DNA of 64,000 nt from Beijerinckiaceae bacterium (GCA_027532775.1 JAPZTO010000002.1:62001-126000), one strand, 5' to 3'; positions 25,328 to 35,176 are shown, counted from the stretch's first letter. Program-made: numbers and translations. Notes: generated by a model from the letters alone, not told the origin.

Positions 25328-28084
25328 TCAGCCACCAAGCGCCTGCTTGGCCCGGCTCCACCAGCCGGAGCGCTTCGGCCGGTTCGGATCTTCCGGCTCG
25401 GGCTCGGGTTCCGGCTGCGGGGCCGGGGCGGGCGCTGCGACGACGGGCGCCGGCGCAGGGACAGGGGCTGGCGTAGCAATCGCAACCGGCGCTTCGGCAA
25501 CCGGTGCTTCCATCGCCGACGCCTCGACGACGGCCTTCTTGGCGCGGCTGCGCGGGGCCTTGGCGGCCTTTTCGGCCGGTTTCCCGGCCGGAGGAGCCTC
25601 GGGCGCCAGCGCTTCAACGGCCGGGGCTTCGGCCGTCACGGCTTCTGCCTCGTCGGTCTTCTTCGCGCGGCTGCGGCGGGGCTTCTTCGCAGGTTCAGCC
25701 TCGGCAGCCGCCTGTTCCGCCGGAGCTTCGACGGCCGGTTCAGCGGCGACCATCATCGGCGCGCCGGACTCGACAGCCTCGCCCTCTTCGCCATTGCCTT
25801 CCTCGCCATTGCCTTCACCGGGGCGATCGTCACGGTCGCGCCGGTTGCGGCGACCGCCACGGCGGCGGCGACGGCGCTTGCGCTCACCCTCGGAGCGCTC
25901 ACCACCCTCGGCGCCTTCAGCCCGGCCTTCCTCGCCGTTCTCATCGTCCTCGTCGTCGCCTTCGGCATCGGCAGTGCCGTTGCCTGAAGCTTCGGAACTC
26001 TCGCCGTCAACCGGCAGGCCATCACCGCGTTCCCGGTCACGGCCGCCACGGCGGCGGCGGCGGCGGCGGCGCTTGCGCTCGCCATCAGCCTTCTCGCCGT
26101 CCCGGCCGGCCTCGGATTCGCCTTCAGCTTCGGTTTCCTCGGCTTCGCTGACCTCGATGTCATCCATCTCGATATCTTCGGGGTGGATGACCCGCGGCCC
26201 GTCCTGGTGGCGCGGCGCCGCCGGGCGGTGTTCGATGGCCTCGCCCTCGACCCGTTCAGCCACCATGCGGGGCTGGACAGGCTCACCACGCTCGATCTGG
26301 AAATGCTGGCCCGGCGGCAGCGCCGCCTCGGCGACGACGGTGATCGTCACGCCGAACCGGGCCTCGAGGGCCCGCAGGCTCTCGCGCTTCTGGTTGAGGA
26401 TGTAGAAGGCGGTTTCGAGGCGCGTCTTCAGCGTGATGTCATGCGTGGCGCCGCGCAGGAGCGTGTCCTCCATGGCGCGCAGGACGTGCAGGGCCAGGCT
26501 CGGCGTCGAGCGAAGCAGCCCGGTGCCGGCGCAATGCGGGCAGGGGATGGTGGAGCTTTCCAGCACGCCCGTCCGGATGCGCTGGCGCGACATTTCCAGC
26601 AGGCCGAAATGCGAGATCCGGCCGACCTGGATGCGCGCGCGGTCGTTCTTCAGGCAATCATTGAGCTTGCGCTCGACCGCCTTGTTGTTGCGCTTCTCCT
26701 CCATGTCGATGAAGTCGATCACGACAAGGCCGGCAAGATCGCGCAGGCGGAGCTGCCGGGCCACTTCCTCGGCTGCCTCGAGATTGGTCTTGAGGGCGGT
26801 ATCCTCGATATTGTGCTCGCGCGTGGAACGGCCCGAGTTCACGTCGATCGAGACGAGCGCCTCGGTCTGGTTCATAACGATGTAGCCGCCGGATTTCAGC
26901 GTCACCACATTCGAGAACATGGCGTCGAGCTGGTTTTCCACGCCGGTGCGCGAGAAAAGCGGCGTCGCATCGCGGTAGGGCTGGACGGCCTTGGCATGGC
27001 TCGGCATGAGCATGCGCATGAAGTCCTTGGCCTCGCGGTAGCCATCCTCGCCGGCAACCAGGATTTCCTCGATATCCTTCGAGTAGAGGTCGCGGATCGC
27101 GCGCTTGATCAGCGAGCCTTCCTCGTAGACGAGAGCCGGCGCGGTCGATTCCAGCGTCAGCGAGCGGACGCTCTCCCACAGGCGCATCAGATACTCGAAA
27201 TCGCGCTTGATCTCGACCTTGGTGCGCGAGGCCCCGGCGGTGCGGAGGATGACCCCCATCCCGGCGGGAACTTCCAGCTCGGAGGCCATGGATTTCAGGC
27301 GCTTGCGGTCGGTTGCGCTGGTGATCTTGCGCGAGATGCCGCCCCCGCGCGCGGTGTTCGGCATCAGGACAGAGTAGCGGCCGGCGAGGCTGAGATAGGT
27401 GGTCAATGCCGCGCCCTTGGTGCCGCGCTCTTCCTTGACCACCTGGACCAGCAGGATCTGCCGGCGCTTGATGACTTCCTGGATCTTGTACTGCCGGCGC
27501 GTGCGGTGGGCGGCGCGCATCGGCACCTCTTCCATCGCGTCGCCGCCGCCGCCGAGCTGCTCGACATGCTCCTCGTCCTTGGGCGTGTCGTCCGACGGGG
27601 CGCCGGCATTCTCGCCATCCGCCTCGGCCTCGCCTTCGGCGCCCTCGGCCAGGCTCTCGCCATTGGCGGCACCATCCTCGGCCTCACCCTCGACAGGGCC
27701 GGCCACCTGGTCCTTGCCCCGGCGGTTCTGCCGCGGCTTGGCGCGGGTGCGACGGGGGCGACGACCCTCCTCGTCTTCGCTGTCCTCGTCGCGGGCGGCC
27801 TCGGCCTCCTCGGCGAGCAAAGCGAGACGATCCGCCGTCGGGATCTGGTAGTAGTCGGGGTGGATTTCCGAGAAGGCGAGGAAGCCGTGCCGGTTGCCGC
27901 CGAAATCCACGAAGGCCGCCTGGAGGGACGGCTCGACGCGCGTCACCTTGGCGAGATAGATATTGCCACGGAGCGGGCGGCGGTTGGCGGATTCGAAATC
28001 GAATTCCTCAACACGATTGCCGCGTGTGACCACGACCCGGGTTTCTTCCGGATGCGCGGCATCGATGAGCATTTTTGTTGTCAT
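25328..28084 (-). CDS. rne: ribonuclease E
   Basis: A 918-residue RNase E/G family endoribonuclease, the core of the RNA degradosome. The N-terminal S1 domain (about 35-70, YLAKVTRVEPSLQAAFVDFG) is split by a roughly 120-residue acidic insert, which I recall as usual in alphaproteobacterial RNase E. Catalytic blocks include RDLAGLVVIDFIDMEEKRN and VSIDVNSGR. The zinc-link is CPHCAGTG. The C-terminal third is unstructured, with Arg blocks alternating with Glu-rich and Ala-rich stretches for RNA and partner binding, and a conserved end (RSGWWSRAKQALGG). It is divergent from amiC, with a 511-base gap. Confidence 0.97.
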   Translation of the reverse strand: MTTKMLIDAAHPEETRVVVTRGNRVEEFDFESANRRPLRGNIYLAKVTRVEPSLQAAFVDFGGNRHGFLAFSEIHPDYYQIPTADRLALLAEEAEAARDEDSEDEEGRRPRRTRAKPRQNRRGKDQVAGPVEGEAEDGAANGESLAEGAEGEAEADGENAGAPSDDTPKDEEHVEQLGGGGDAMEEVPMRAAHRTRRQYKIQEVIKRRQILLVQVVKEERGTKGAALTTYLSLAGRYSVLMPNTARGGGISRKITSATDRKRLKSMASELEVPAGMGVILRTAGASRTKVEIKRDFEYLMRLWESVRSLTLESTAPALVYEEGSLIKRAIRDLYSKDIEEILVAGEDGYREAKDFMRMLMPSHAKAVQPYRDATPLFSRTGVENQLDAMFSNVVTLKSGGYIVMNQTEALVSIDVNSGRSTREHNIEDTALKTNLEAAEEVARQLRLRDLAGLVVIDFIDMEEKRNNKAVERKLNDCLKNDRARIQVGRISHFGLLEMSRQRIRTGVLESSTIPCPHCAGTGLLRSTPSLALHVLRAMEDTLLRGATHDITLKTRLETAFYILNQKRESLRALEARFGVTITVVAEAALPPGQHFQIERGEPVQPRMVAERVEGEAIEHRPAAPRHQDGPRVIHPEDIEMDDIEVSEAEETEAEGESEAGRDGEKADGERKRRRRRRRRGGRDRERGDGLPVDGESSEASGNGTADAEGDDEDDENGEEGRAEGAEGGERSEGERKRRRRRRGGRRNRRDRDDRPGEGNGEEGNGEEGEAVESGAPMMVAAEPAVEAPAEQAAAEAEPAKKPRRSRAKKTDEAEAVTAEAPAVEALAPEAPPAGKPAEKAAKAPRSRAKKAVVEASAMEAPVAEAPVAIATPAPVPAPAPVVAAPAPAPQPEPEPEPEDPNRPKRSGWWSRAKQALGG

Positions 28085-28595
28085 TGCAAACTCTTGAAAG
28101 GCTGTATGCCCGAGGCGGGAGGCGGCCAGAGCACGTCACTCCGCTTGGCCCGCGCGCAGGATTGCGGCGGCTTGCCGGGCGGTTGGAGAAGGGAAAGAAG
28201 GGATTCGGGGAGCAGGGGGCGCGAGCCGGCCTGCCGGGGAACGGCGAGATCGAGACAAGTCCTGCGATGCCAGGCGCACGATGCCGCCACGCGCCCGGCC
28301 GTGACCGGGGGAGTTGCAGCAGCTCTGCCATCGCATGTCGTGGCATCAAGGCCATCCTTGCTCGAACCGACGCGCGGGGAGCGCGCCACGGGGCCCGAAG
28401 CTCCGAAGCGAAATTGGGCAGGTTGAGCTCCTGCGGCAAAGGCTTCCGGCCGGGTTCCCGCATTCGGGCCCGGAGCTGTGGAGCCGGCGACCTTCCTCTG
28501 GAAGCGACGACTCAACGAAAACTTGCTCCGGTCCAGAATGCACCGTAGACCCCGTTTAAGGTTCAGACTCGCCATTTGCAAGCGGAACAACACGG
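28085..28595. other. non-coding gap between divergent rne and amiC
   Basis: No convincing gene lies in these 511 bases; the ORFs present are short, Arg/Pro-rich and mutually overlapping. The rne side is long enough to be a structured 5' leader. rne mRNAs in Proteobacteria are known to have long leaders used for autoregulation, so that is a reasonable inference. I could not identify -35/-10 elements with confidence for either gene. Confidence 0.5.
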
Positions 28596-29897
28596 GTGGT
28601 CCCAGAGCGACACGACTTTCCCTGTACCGGAACCGCCGGCCATCCGGCTCGGCCCACCGGGCTGCTTGCCGGCATTGCATTGATCCTGCTTGTTTTATTC
28701 CTTCCGGCCATCTGTCTGGCCCAGCCGGCGCCGCCGAAGGCCGGATCGAGCGAACCGGTTCTCGCCCGCGGAGTCCATCTCGTCGAGGATCCGAACCCCG
28801 AGACGCTCGGCCTCGTTGTCGACCTTTCCGGAGAAGTCACGGTGCGGCACGAGGTGCTGTCCGAGCCGAACCGGCTGGTCATCGATCTCGAGAACACGGT
28901 TTTCGGTGGCTCCTCCGCGCAGGGCAGCAGCCGGGCGATCGGGCCCGTGGCGGGGTGGCGCGCCGGCCTGTTCCTGATGGGCCGCTCGCGCATCGTGCTC
29001 GATCTCAGCCGGCCTGTCCTCGTCCAGCGCACGGATTTTGTCCGGCAGGGGCCGCATGTCCGGCTGGTCATCCAGTTGCGGGCGGCCAGTGCCGAGGAGT
29101 TTTCCCGCCGGGTGGAGGAAGACCAAAGGCGCCGTCTCGCAAGCCGGGTGCCCGAGGGGCGGGCCGTGCCCCGCCCCGCCGGGGCGAAACCGCTTGTCGT
29201 GCTCGACCCCGGCCATGGCGGTATCGATCCGGGCGCTTCCGGGCCGAAGGGCGAGGCGGAGAAGGAAATCGTGCTTGCGGTGGCGCGGCTCGTCCGCAAG
29301 CAGCTCGAGGCCGATGGCCGGGTCGAGGTGCAGATGACGCGGGAGGATGACCGCTTCATCTCGCTCGCCGAGCGCGTGACTTTCGCGCGGAACCGCTCCG
29401 CCGCCCTGTTTGTCTCGCTGCATGCGGATTCGCTGTTCGGCGAGGCCGATGTGCGCGGCGCCTCGGTCTATACGCTCTCGGACCGCGCCTCGGACGCGGC
29501 GGCGGCCCGCGCGGCCGAAAAGGAGAACCGCGCCGATGTCGCGGCCGGGCTGGATGCTCCGGAAGACCAGCGCGAGGGCGTCGATGACATCCTGTTCGAT
29601 CTTGCGCGGCGGGAGACGCGGCTGTTCAGCCAGCTCGCGGCCCGGGGCGTGGCGCAATCCATCCAGAGAGCCGGGCGGCTCCACAAGACTCCCCTGCGCA
29701 GTGCCGGGTTCCGCGTCCTCCGGGCGCCGGACATGCCATCGATTCTCGTCGAGCTTGGCTATCTGTCGAATGTCGACGACCTGCAGGCGCTGATGCAGGA
29801 AGCCGGCCGGCAGAAACTGGCGCAGGGGCTGGCGGCGGCCCTGCTGGATTTCGTGCTCAACAACCGGATCGCGATTTCGGCCAAGCCACTGGAATAA
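28596..29897 (+). CDS. amiC: N-acetylmuramoyl-L-alanine amidase (AmiC type)
   Basis: A 433-residue exported cell-wall amidase that cleaves the lactyl-amide bond of peptidoglycan for daughter-cell separation. It has an N-terminal signal (LLAGIALILLVLFLPAICLAQ), an AMIN domain (about 55-165) and an Amidase_3 domain (about 200-425). Zinc and catalytic residues lie in LDPGHGGIDPGASG, KEIVLAVAR, SLHADSLF and ILVELGYLSN. The start is a GTG at 28596, and other upstream starts cannot be excluded. It heads the amiC-mrcA-prfB run common in Hyphomicrobiales. Confidence 0.94.
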   Translation: MVPERHDFPCTGTAGHPARPTGLLAGIALILLVLFLPAICLAQPAPPKAGSSEPVLARGVHLVEDPNPETLGLVVDLSGEVTVRHEVLSEPNRLVIDLENTVFGGSSAQGSSRAIGPVAGWRAGLFLMGRSRIVLDLSRPVLVQRTDFVRQGPHVRLVIQLRAASAEEFSRRVEEDQRRRLASRVPEGRAVPRPAGAKPLVVLDPGHGGIDPGASGPKGEAEKEIVLAVARLVRKQLEADGRVEVQMTREDDRFISLAERVTFARNRSAALFVSLHADSLFGEADVRGASVYTLSDRASDAAAARAAEKENRADVAAGLDAPEDQREGVDDILFDLARRETRLFSQLAARGVAQSIQRAGRLHKTPLRSAGFRVLRAPDMPSILVELGYLSNVDDLQALMQEAGRQKLAQGLAAALLDFVLNNRIAISAKPLE

Positions 29898-30154
29898 TAC
29901 GGATCAGCCGGCCCTGTGCCGTTTTTCGGCCACGGTTTGCGCCTTTGTGGAACAAAGTGAGTCAGAGCGTTTGTTGCCGGTTTCCGGTTCTGGTAAGGAT
30001 CGGGAATGGAGAGTCCCTGACAGCTTTGGTTAGGGATCGATGCGTAGAATGCCCGCGCGTTTCGGGTTGCGGGCGATGTCCGCCTCCCCGGAATGAACGC
30101 CGGACCAAGTGGATGCAGACAGGCTTTTGCCGATCTGCCAGGGGTTAGAACCGC

Positions 30155-32554
30155 ATGCGGATGATCGCACGCTTTTTCGCGTTCCTCTTCGGAACCGCCA
30201 CTCTGGTGGGTCTGATCGGCGCGGCTGTTGCCGGCTATATCTTCTGGCATTACTCGCAGGATCTGCCCGATCCCGCCCAGCTCGCGAAATACGAGCCGCC
30301 GGTGACCACGCGGATCCATGCCGCGGATGGCACGCTGCTGGCCGAATATGCGCGGGAGCGCCGGCTCTACCTGCCGATCCAGGCGATGCCTAAGCTGCTG
30401 ATCGCGGCCTATCTCTCGGCCGAAGACAAGAATTTCTACAAGCATGGCGGTGTCGACCCGGAAGGGATCGCCCGCGCGTTGGTGCGCGGCCGCGGGGCCG
30501 GCGGCCGCCAGCAGGGCGGCTCGACCATTACCCAGCAGGTGGCGAAGAACTTCTTCCTCTCGCCCGAGCAGAGCATCGAGCGCAAGATCCGCGAGGCCTT
30601 GCTCGCCTTCCGCCTCGAATCGATCTTCTCCAAGGACAAGATCCTCGAGCTCTATCTCAACCAGATCTATCTCGGCTTCGGGAATTACGGCGTCGCGGCG
30701 GCGGCCCTGAACTATTACGGCAAGTCCGTCCACGAGCTGTCGATCGCCGAGGCCGCCTATCTCGCCGCCTTGCCGAAGGCGCCCTCGACCTATCATCCGA
30801 TCAACAACCGTGATGCCGCCCTCGGGCGCCGGAACTACGTGATCGACCGCATGGTCGACAATGGCTACATTTCCAAGGAAGACGGGCTCACGGCCCGCGC
30901 CGAGCCGCTGGTCGTGACCTTCCGGCAATTGTCGCCGAACAGCTATGCCGCCGGCTTCTTCGCCGAGGAAGTGCGCCGCGAACTGGCGGATCGCTATGGC
31001 TCGAAGAAGCTGTACGAGGGCGGCCTTTCGGTGCGCTCGACGCTCGATCCGAAGCTGCAATTCTACGCCCGCAAGGCGCTGTCCGATGGCCTTGTCCGCT
31101 TCGACGAGGCGCGCGGCTGGCGCGGTGCGACCGAGAAGATCGCGCCGACGGGCGATTGGGGCGCGGCTCTGGCCGAGGTGCAGACCCTGACGGATGTCGA
31201 TCCCTGGCGGGTGGGCGTGGTGCTTTCGGTTGACGATACCCAGGCCCAGATCGGCCTCCAGCCGCAAAGGCTGGGCGGCGGCATTCTCGATCGCAAGCGC
31301 GAAACGGGCGTGATCACGGCGGAAAGCGCCCGCGTCTTCCCGCGGAAGCGCCTCCGCGAGGCGCTGACGGCCGGCGATGTAGTCTATGTCGAACCCATCC
31401 AGGACAAGCCGGGCCAGTTCCGCCTGCGGCAGGTGCCGGAAATCTCCGGTGCTATCGTCGCGATGGATCCCTATACGGGCCGCGTCAAGGCGATGGTCGG
31501 TGGCTTCTCGTTCGACAAGAGCGAGTTCAACCGGGCGACGCAGGCCCTGCGCCAGCCGGGCTCGTCGTTCAAGCCCTTCGTCTATGCCACCGCCCTGGAT
31601 AACGGCTACACGCCGTCCTCCATCATCCTCGATGAACCGATCGAGGTGGATCAGGGCAATGGCGAAGTCTGGCGTCCCGACAATTACGACGGCAAGCCGA
31701 CGGGCCCGCGTACCCTGCGACAGGGCATCGAGCGTTCGAAGAACCTGATGACGGTGCGTCTGGCCCGGGATCTCGGCATGCCGCTGGTGGCCGAGTATTC
31801 CAAGCGCTTCGGGGTCTATGATGACATGCTGCCGGTTCTGGCCATGTCGCTCGGGGCGGGGGAAACCACCGTCCTGCGCATGACCGCCGCCTATTCGATG
31901 CTCGCCAATGGCGGTCGCCGGATCCGGCCGACCCTGATCGACCGCATCCAGGATCGCTGGGGCGCGACGATCTTCAAGCATGACGAGCGCGTCTGCCGGG
32001 AATGCGTGGCGGAAACCTGGACCAACCAGGATGAGCCGCGCCTGCTCGACAAGCGCGAGCGCGTGATCGACCCGATGTCGGCCTATCAGATGGTCTCGAT
32101 CATGGAAGGCGTTGTCCAGCGCGGTACGGCGACGGTGCTGAAGCCGCTCGGCCGCACGCTGGCCGGCAAGACCGGCACGACCAACGACGCCAAGGATGTG
32201 TGGTTCGTCGGGTTCTCGCCTGATCTCGCGGTGGGGGTGTATCTTGGCTATGACCGGCCGCGCTCGCTCGGCAATTCGGCCACGGCCGGCCAGTATGCTG
32301 CGCCGGTCTTCCGCGATTTCATGAAGGAAGCGCTCGCCGGCAAGCCGAATCTCCAGTTCCGCGTGCCGCCGGGGATCAAGTTCATCCGCGTGAACCACGC
32401 CACAGGCCAGCGCACGACGGCCGGTGATCCGCAGGCGATCCTCGAGCCGTTCAAACCGAATACCGCGCCGCCGGAGAGCTACACCTTCGGCACCAATGCC
32501 GGGGCTGCGGCCGGTGGCGTCACCGTCGGCAATACAACGGGCGGGCTCTACTGA
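30155..32554 (+). CDS. mrcA: penicillin-binding protein 1A
   Basis: A 799-residue class A PBP anchored by one N-terminal transmembrane segment (ATLVGLIGAAVAGYIFW). The GT51 glycosyltransferase domain (about 60-240) has the catalytic EDKNFYKHGG and QGGSTITQQVAKNFFLS. An OB-like insert follows, then the transpeptidase domain (about 430-720) with QPGSSFKPFVYATALD (SxxK), RSKNLMTVR (SxN) and GKTGTTNDAKDVWF (KTG). It polymerises and cross-links peptidoglycan in the periplasm. It follows amiC by 257 bases and precedes prfB. Confidence 0.97.
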   Translation: MRMIARFFAFLFGTATLVGLIGAAVAGYIFWHYSQDLPDPAQLAKYEPPVTTRIHAADGTLLAEYARERRLYLPIQAMPKLLIAAYLSAEDKNFYKHGGVDPEGIARALVRGRGAGGRQQGGSTITQQVAKNFFLSPEQSIERKIREALLAFRLESIFSKDKILELYLNQIYLGFGNYGVAAAALNYYGKSVHELSIAEAAYLAALPKAPSTYHPINNRDAALGRRNYVIDRMVDNGYISKEDGLTARAEPLVVTFRQLSPNSYAAGFFAEEVRRELADRYGSKKLYEGGLSVRSTLDPKLQFYARKALSDGLVRFDEARGWRGATEKIAPTGDWGAALAEVQTLTDVDPWRVGVVLSVDDTQAQIGLQPQRLGGGILDRKRETGVITAESARVFPRKRLREALTAGDVVYVEPIQDKPGQFRLRQVPEISGAIVAMDPYTGRVKAMVGGFSFDKSEFNRATQALRQPGSSFKPFVYATALDNGYTPSSIILDEPIEVDQGNGEVWRPDNYDGKPTGPRTLRQGIERSKNLMTVRLARDLGMPLVAEYSKRFGVYDDMLPVLAMSLGAGETTVLRMTAAYSMLANGGRRIRPTLIDRIQDRWGATIFKHDERVCRECVAETWTNQDEPRLLDKRERVIDPMSAYQMVSIMEGVVQRGTATVLKPLGRTLAGKTGTTNDAKDVWFVGFSPDLAVGVYLGYDRPRSLGNSATAGQYAAPVFRDFMKEALAGKPNLQFRVPPGIKFIRVNHATGQRTTAGDPQAILEPFKPNTAPPESYTFGTNAGAAAGGVTVGNTTGGLY

Positions 32555-32658
32555 ACTGACGCAAAATCCGCGGGGATGGTTTGCATCCCCGGCCGGGCTC
32601 GGCTATTCCGGGCCCGATCCTGCCGCGCCCTGCGGCAATCTTGACGGAATTTTTGACA

Positions 32659-33778
32659 ATGCGGACGGAAATCGAAGCGATGGTCGAGGCCATCCAGCAG
32701 TCTGTCGGACTGCTGAGGAGGCATCTTTGACTGGGACAAGTCGACCAGGCGGCTCCAGGAGCTGAATGCCCGGGTGGAAGCCCCGGATTTCTGGAATGAT
32801 TCGACCTCGGCGCAGAAAATCATGCGCGAGCGGACCGATCTCGAATACAAACTCAATTCGCTGGCCAAGCTCGAGCGCGATCTCGAGGATGCGACCACGC
32901 TGATCGAACTGGGCGAGGCCGAAGGCGACCAGGCGACGGTCGACGAGGGCGAGAACCAGATCCGTGCGCTGGAAGGCGAGGCGGCCAAGCGGCAGGTCGA
33001 GGCTTTGCTCTCCGGCGAGGCCGATGGAAACGACACCTATATCGAAGTGCATTCCGGCGCCGGCGGTACCGAGAGCCAGGATTGGGCCTCGATGCTGATG
33101 CGCATGTATTCACGCTGGGCCGAGCGTTCGGGCTTCAAGGTCGAGGTGATGGAAGTCTCCGACGGGGAAGAGGCGGGCATCAAGTCCGCGACTTTGCTCG
33201 TCAAGGGCCGCAATGCTTATGGCTGGGCGAAGACCGAGGCAGGCGTCCATCGGCTCGTGCGGATCTCGCCCTATGATTCCAATGCGCGGCGGCATACCAG
33301 CTTTGCCTCGGTCACCGTCTATCCGGTGGTTGATGATTCGATCCAGGTCGACCTCAAGGAAAGCGATGTCCGCATCGACCTGATGCGGGCGCAGGGCGCC
33401 GGCGGCCAGAACGTGAACAAGGTCGAATCGGCTGTCCGCCTCGTCCATATGCCCACCGGCATCATGGTGATGAGCCAGACGAGCCGGTCGCAGCACCAGA
33501 ACCGCGAACTTGCCTGGAAGATGCTGCGCGCCCGGCTTTACGAGCTCGAGCTGAAGAAGCGCGAGGAAGCGGCGGCGGCCGAGCAGGCCAACAAGACCGA
33601 TATCGGCTGGGGACACCAGATCCGGTCCTATGTGCTGCAGCCCTACCAGCTGGTGAAGGACCTCCGCACCGGAGTCACTTCGGGAACCCCGTCGGACGTG
33701 CTGGACGGCAATCTCGGTCCGTTCATCGAGGCGGCCCTTGCCAACAAGGTCGTCGGCGATGTCGGGGATGTCGAGTAA
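32659..33778 (+). CDS. prfB: peptide chain release factor 2 with programmed +1 frameshift
   Basis: RF2 of 372 residues, encoded in two frames. Frame 1 runs from ATG 32659 for 23 codons to CTT (32725-32727), then an in-frame TGA (32728-32730). The ribosome must slip +1 at CTTTGAC and continue as [20 protein letters not shown], exactly where E. coli RF2 continues. The SD-like AGGAGG (32716-32721) precedes the slip site, as in the classic autoregulated gene. The GGQ motif is present (GAGGQNVNK) for peptide release. The stop-codon-reading tripeptide region is [11 protein letters not shown], with SPY in place of SPF. The protein recognises UGA and UAA. It converges on the M23 peptidase gene. Confidence 0.96.
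32716..32731 (+). promoter_or_regulatory. +1 programmed frameshift signal of prfB
   Basis: AGGAGGCATCTTTGAC combines an internal Shine-Dalgarno (AGGAGG), a slippery CTT codon and the UGA stop followed by C. This is the known RF2 autoregulatory cassette: low RF2 lets the ribosome slip past UGA and make more RF2. The reading frame resumes at GAC 32729. Confidence 0.95.
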
Positions 33779-33785
33779 GACCGGC

Positions 33786-33808
33786 GCGCGTCAGGGGGCC
33801 TGACGCGC
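33786..33808. terminator. hairpin between convergent prfB and M23 peptidase genes
   Basis: GCGCGTCAGG-GGG-CCTGACGCGC is a perfect 10-bp stem with a 3-base loop. It starts 8 bases after the prfB stop and contains the peptidase stop codon (33791-33793). It lacks T-tracts, so its role in termination is inferred from position only. Confidence 0.5.
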
Positions 33809-35176
33809 CATCAGGGCCTGCGCCCGGACAAAGCGCATCGGATCGGCCGCATCGTCATCGACCCGCACCTCGTAATGGAGATGCGGTCCGGTCGACCGCC
33901 CGGTCGAGCCGACATGGCCGAGGATGGCCCCTTTCTCGATCGTATCGCCCTCGCTGACCGCGATCATCGAGAGATGGGCATAGCGCGTGCTGATGCCGAA
34001 GCCGTGGTCGATCTCCACCATCCGGCCATAGCCGCCATTCGGCCCGGCCTCGATCACCTTGCCGCCAGCCACCGCCCGGACCGGCGTGCCGGTGGGCGCG
34101 CGGAAATCGATGCCGGAATGCAGGGCCGGGGCCCGCGTGAACGGGTCCATCCGCGTTCCGAAGCTGGACGTGATGTCGAATTTCTCACCCAGGGGGCGCC
34201 CGACCGGGAGCGCCTTGATGACCTGCCGCGCATGGCGGGCCTGATCCAGCGCGCTCTCGACGCGGCCGAAGAGGAAGTCGAAACTGGCGGGCGCCTCGGC
34301 CGTGCCGGCGGGGAGCCATGGGCCGCCCATATCCGTCCCACCCTGATCCGCCGAGACGTCACGGAGATGGAGGCTGTCCAGCGGGGCCGGGCGCCGGATG
34401 GCCGGAACGGAAAGACTGCTCTTGCCGAACCGGCCCGGGTCCAGCCCGAGTGCACTCACCATCCGGCGGGATTGCGAAACCTGCGCACCGGCTGTTTCCT
34501 CGATCGCGACCAGCGCGCCCATCTGGGTCGCCTCGACACGCTCGGCCCGCCGCTCCACCTCCTGAACGACGCCGTGCATCGGCGTTTTCGGCAGGGTATC
34601 GGCCGGCCGGACAGGCGGGACCGGCGCTGGCTCCACCGGCATCGGCTTGGCCCGGCGCTCCGTGACCGGCGCGAAGGAGAGAGCCGCGCCGCCAAGGGCG
34701 GGGGGCGAGGATGTGAGGAATTCCGGAAGCGCAGCAGCAGGAGCGGCATTATCCATGCGGGCCAGGCCGGCCTTCTCGGCGCGGGCTGCGAGATCGGCCA
34801 TCATCACGGCGCGCGCCTCGAGTTCGGCCTGACGGGCGACAAGGCTGGCGACGCGATCCTCGATCGTCTCCTGGCTCTGGACCTGCTTCGCGGTGATCCG
34901 GTCGATGCGGGCGCGCAATTCGAGAATGCGGTCCTCGTAGGCGTAATGCACCCGGCGCTGCCCCGAGACGAGCGACACCACGACATCATCGCGGAGGACG
35001 AGATACAGCGTCGCGAACAGATACCAGGCCAGCAGCAGCAGCGAGAGTGCACCGAGGGCGATTACGGTCCGGTCGCCGAGCTCGATGATGCGGGGGGAAC
35101 CGCCGCGCCGGATCACGACGGCGAACCGCGTCGAGGAATTGGCCAGCGGGTCGGAAGCCGGAATGCGCACACTCAT
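33791..35176 (-). CDS. M23 family metallopeptidase (LytM domain)
   Basis: A 461-residue bitopic inner-membrane protein: a transmembrane helix near residues 40-65 (VIALGALSLLLLAWYLFATLY), a periplasmic coiled-coil region (about 85-150), a Pro-rich linker, and a C-terminal LytM/M23 endopeptidase domain. Zinc ligands are H353 and D357 (HSGIDF), and H432/H434 in GPHLHYEV, with the preceding YAHLS also conserved. It probably cleaves peptidoglycan cross-bridges or regulates amidases. An upstream TTG would add 7 residues. The gene converges on prfB and follows bcp in the same direction. Confidence 0.9.
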   Translation of the reverse strand: MSVRIPASDPLANSSTRFAVVIRRGGSPRIIELGDRTVIALGALSLLLLAWYLFATLYLVLRDDVVVSLVSGQRRVHYAYEDRILELRARIDRITAKQVQSQETIEDRVASLVARQAELEARAVMMADLAARAEKAGLARMDNAAPAAALPEFLTSSPPALGGAALSFAPVTERRAKPMPVEPAPVPPVRPADTLPKTPMHGVVQEVERRAERVEATQMGALVAIEETAGAQVSQSRRMVSALGLDPGRFGKSSLSVPAIRRPAPLDSLHLRDVSADQGGTDMGGPWLPAGTAEAPASFDFLFGRVESALDQARHARQVIKALPVGRPLGEKFDITSSFGTRMDPFTRAPALHSGIDFRAPTGTPVRAVAGGKVIEAGPNGGYGRMVEIDHGFGISTRYAHLSMIAVSEGDTIEKGAILGHVGSTGRSTGPHLHYEVRVDDDAADPMRFVRAQALMARQAP

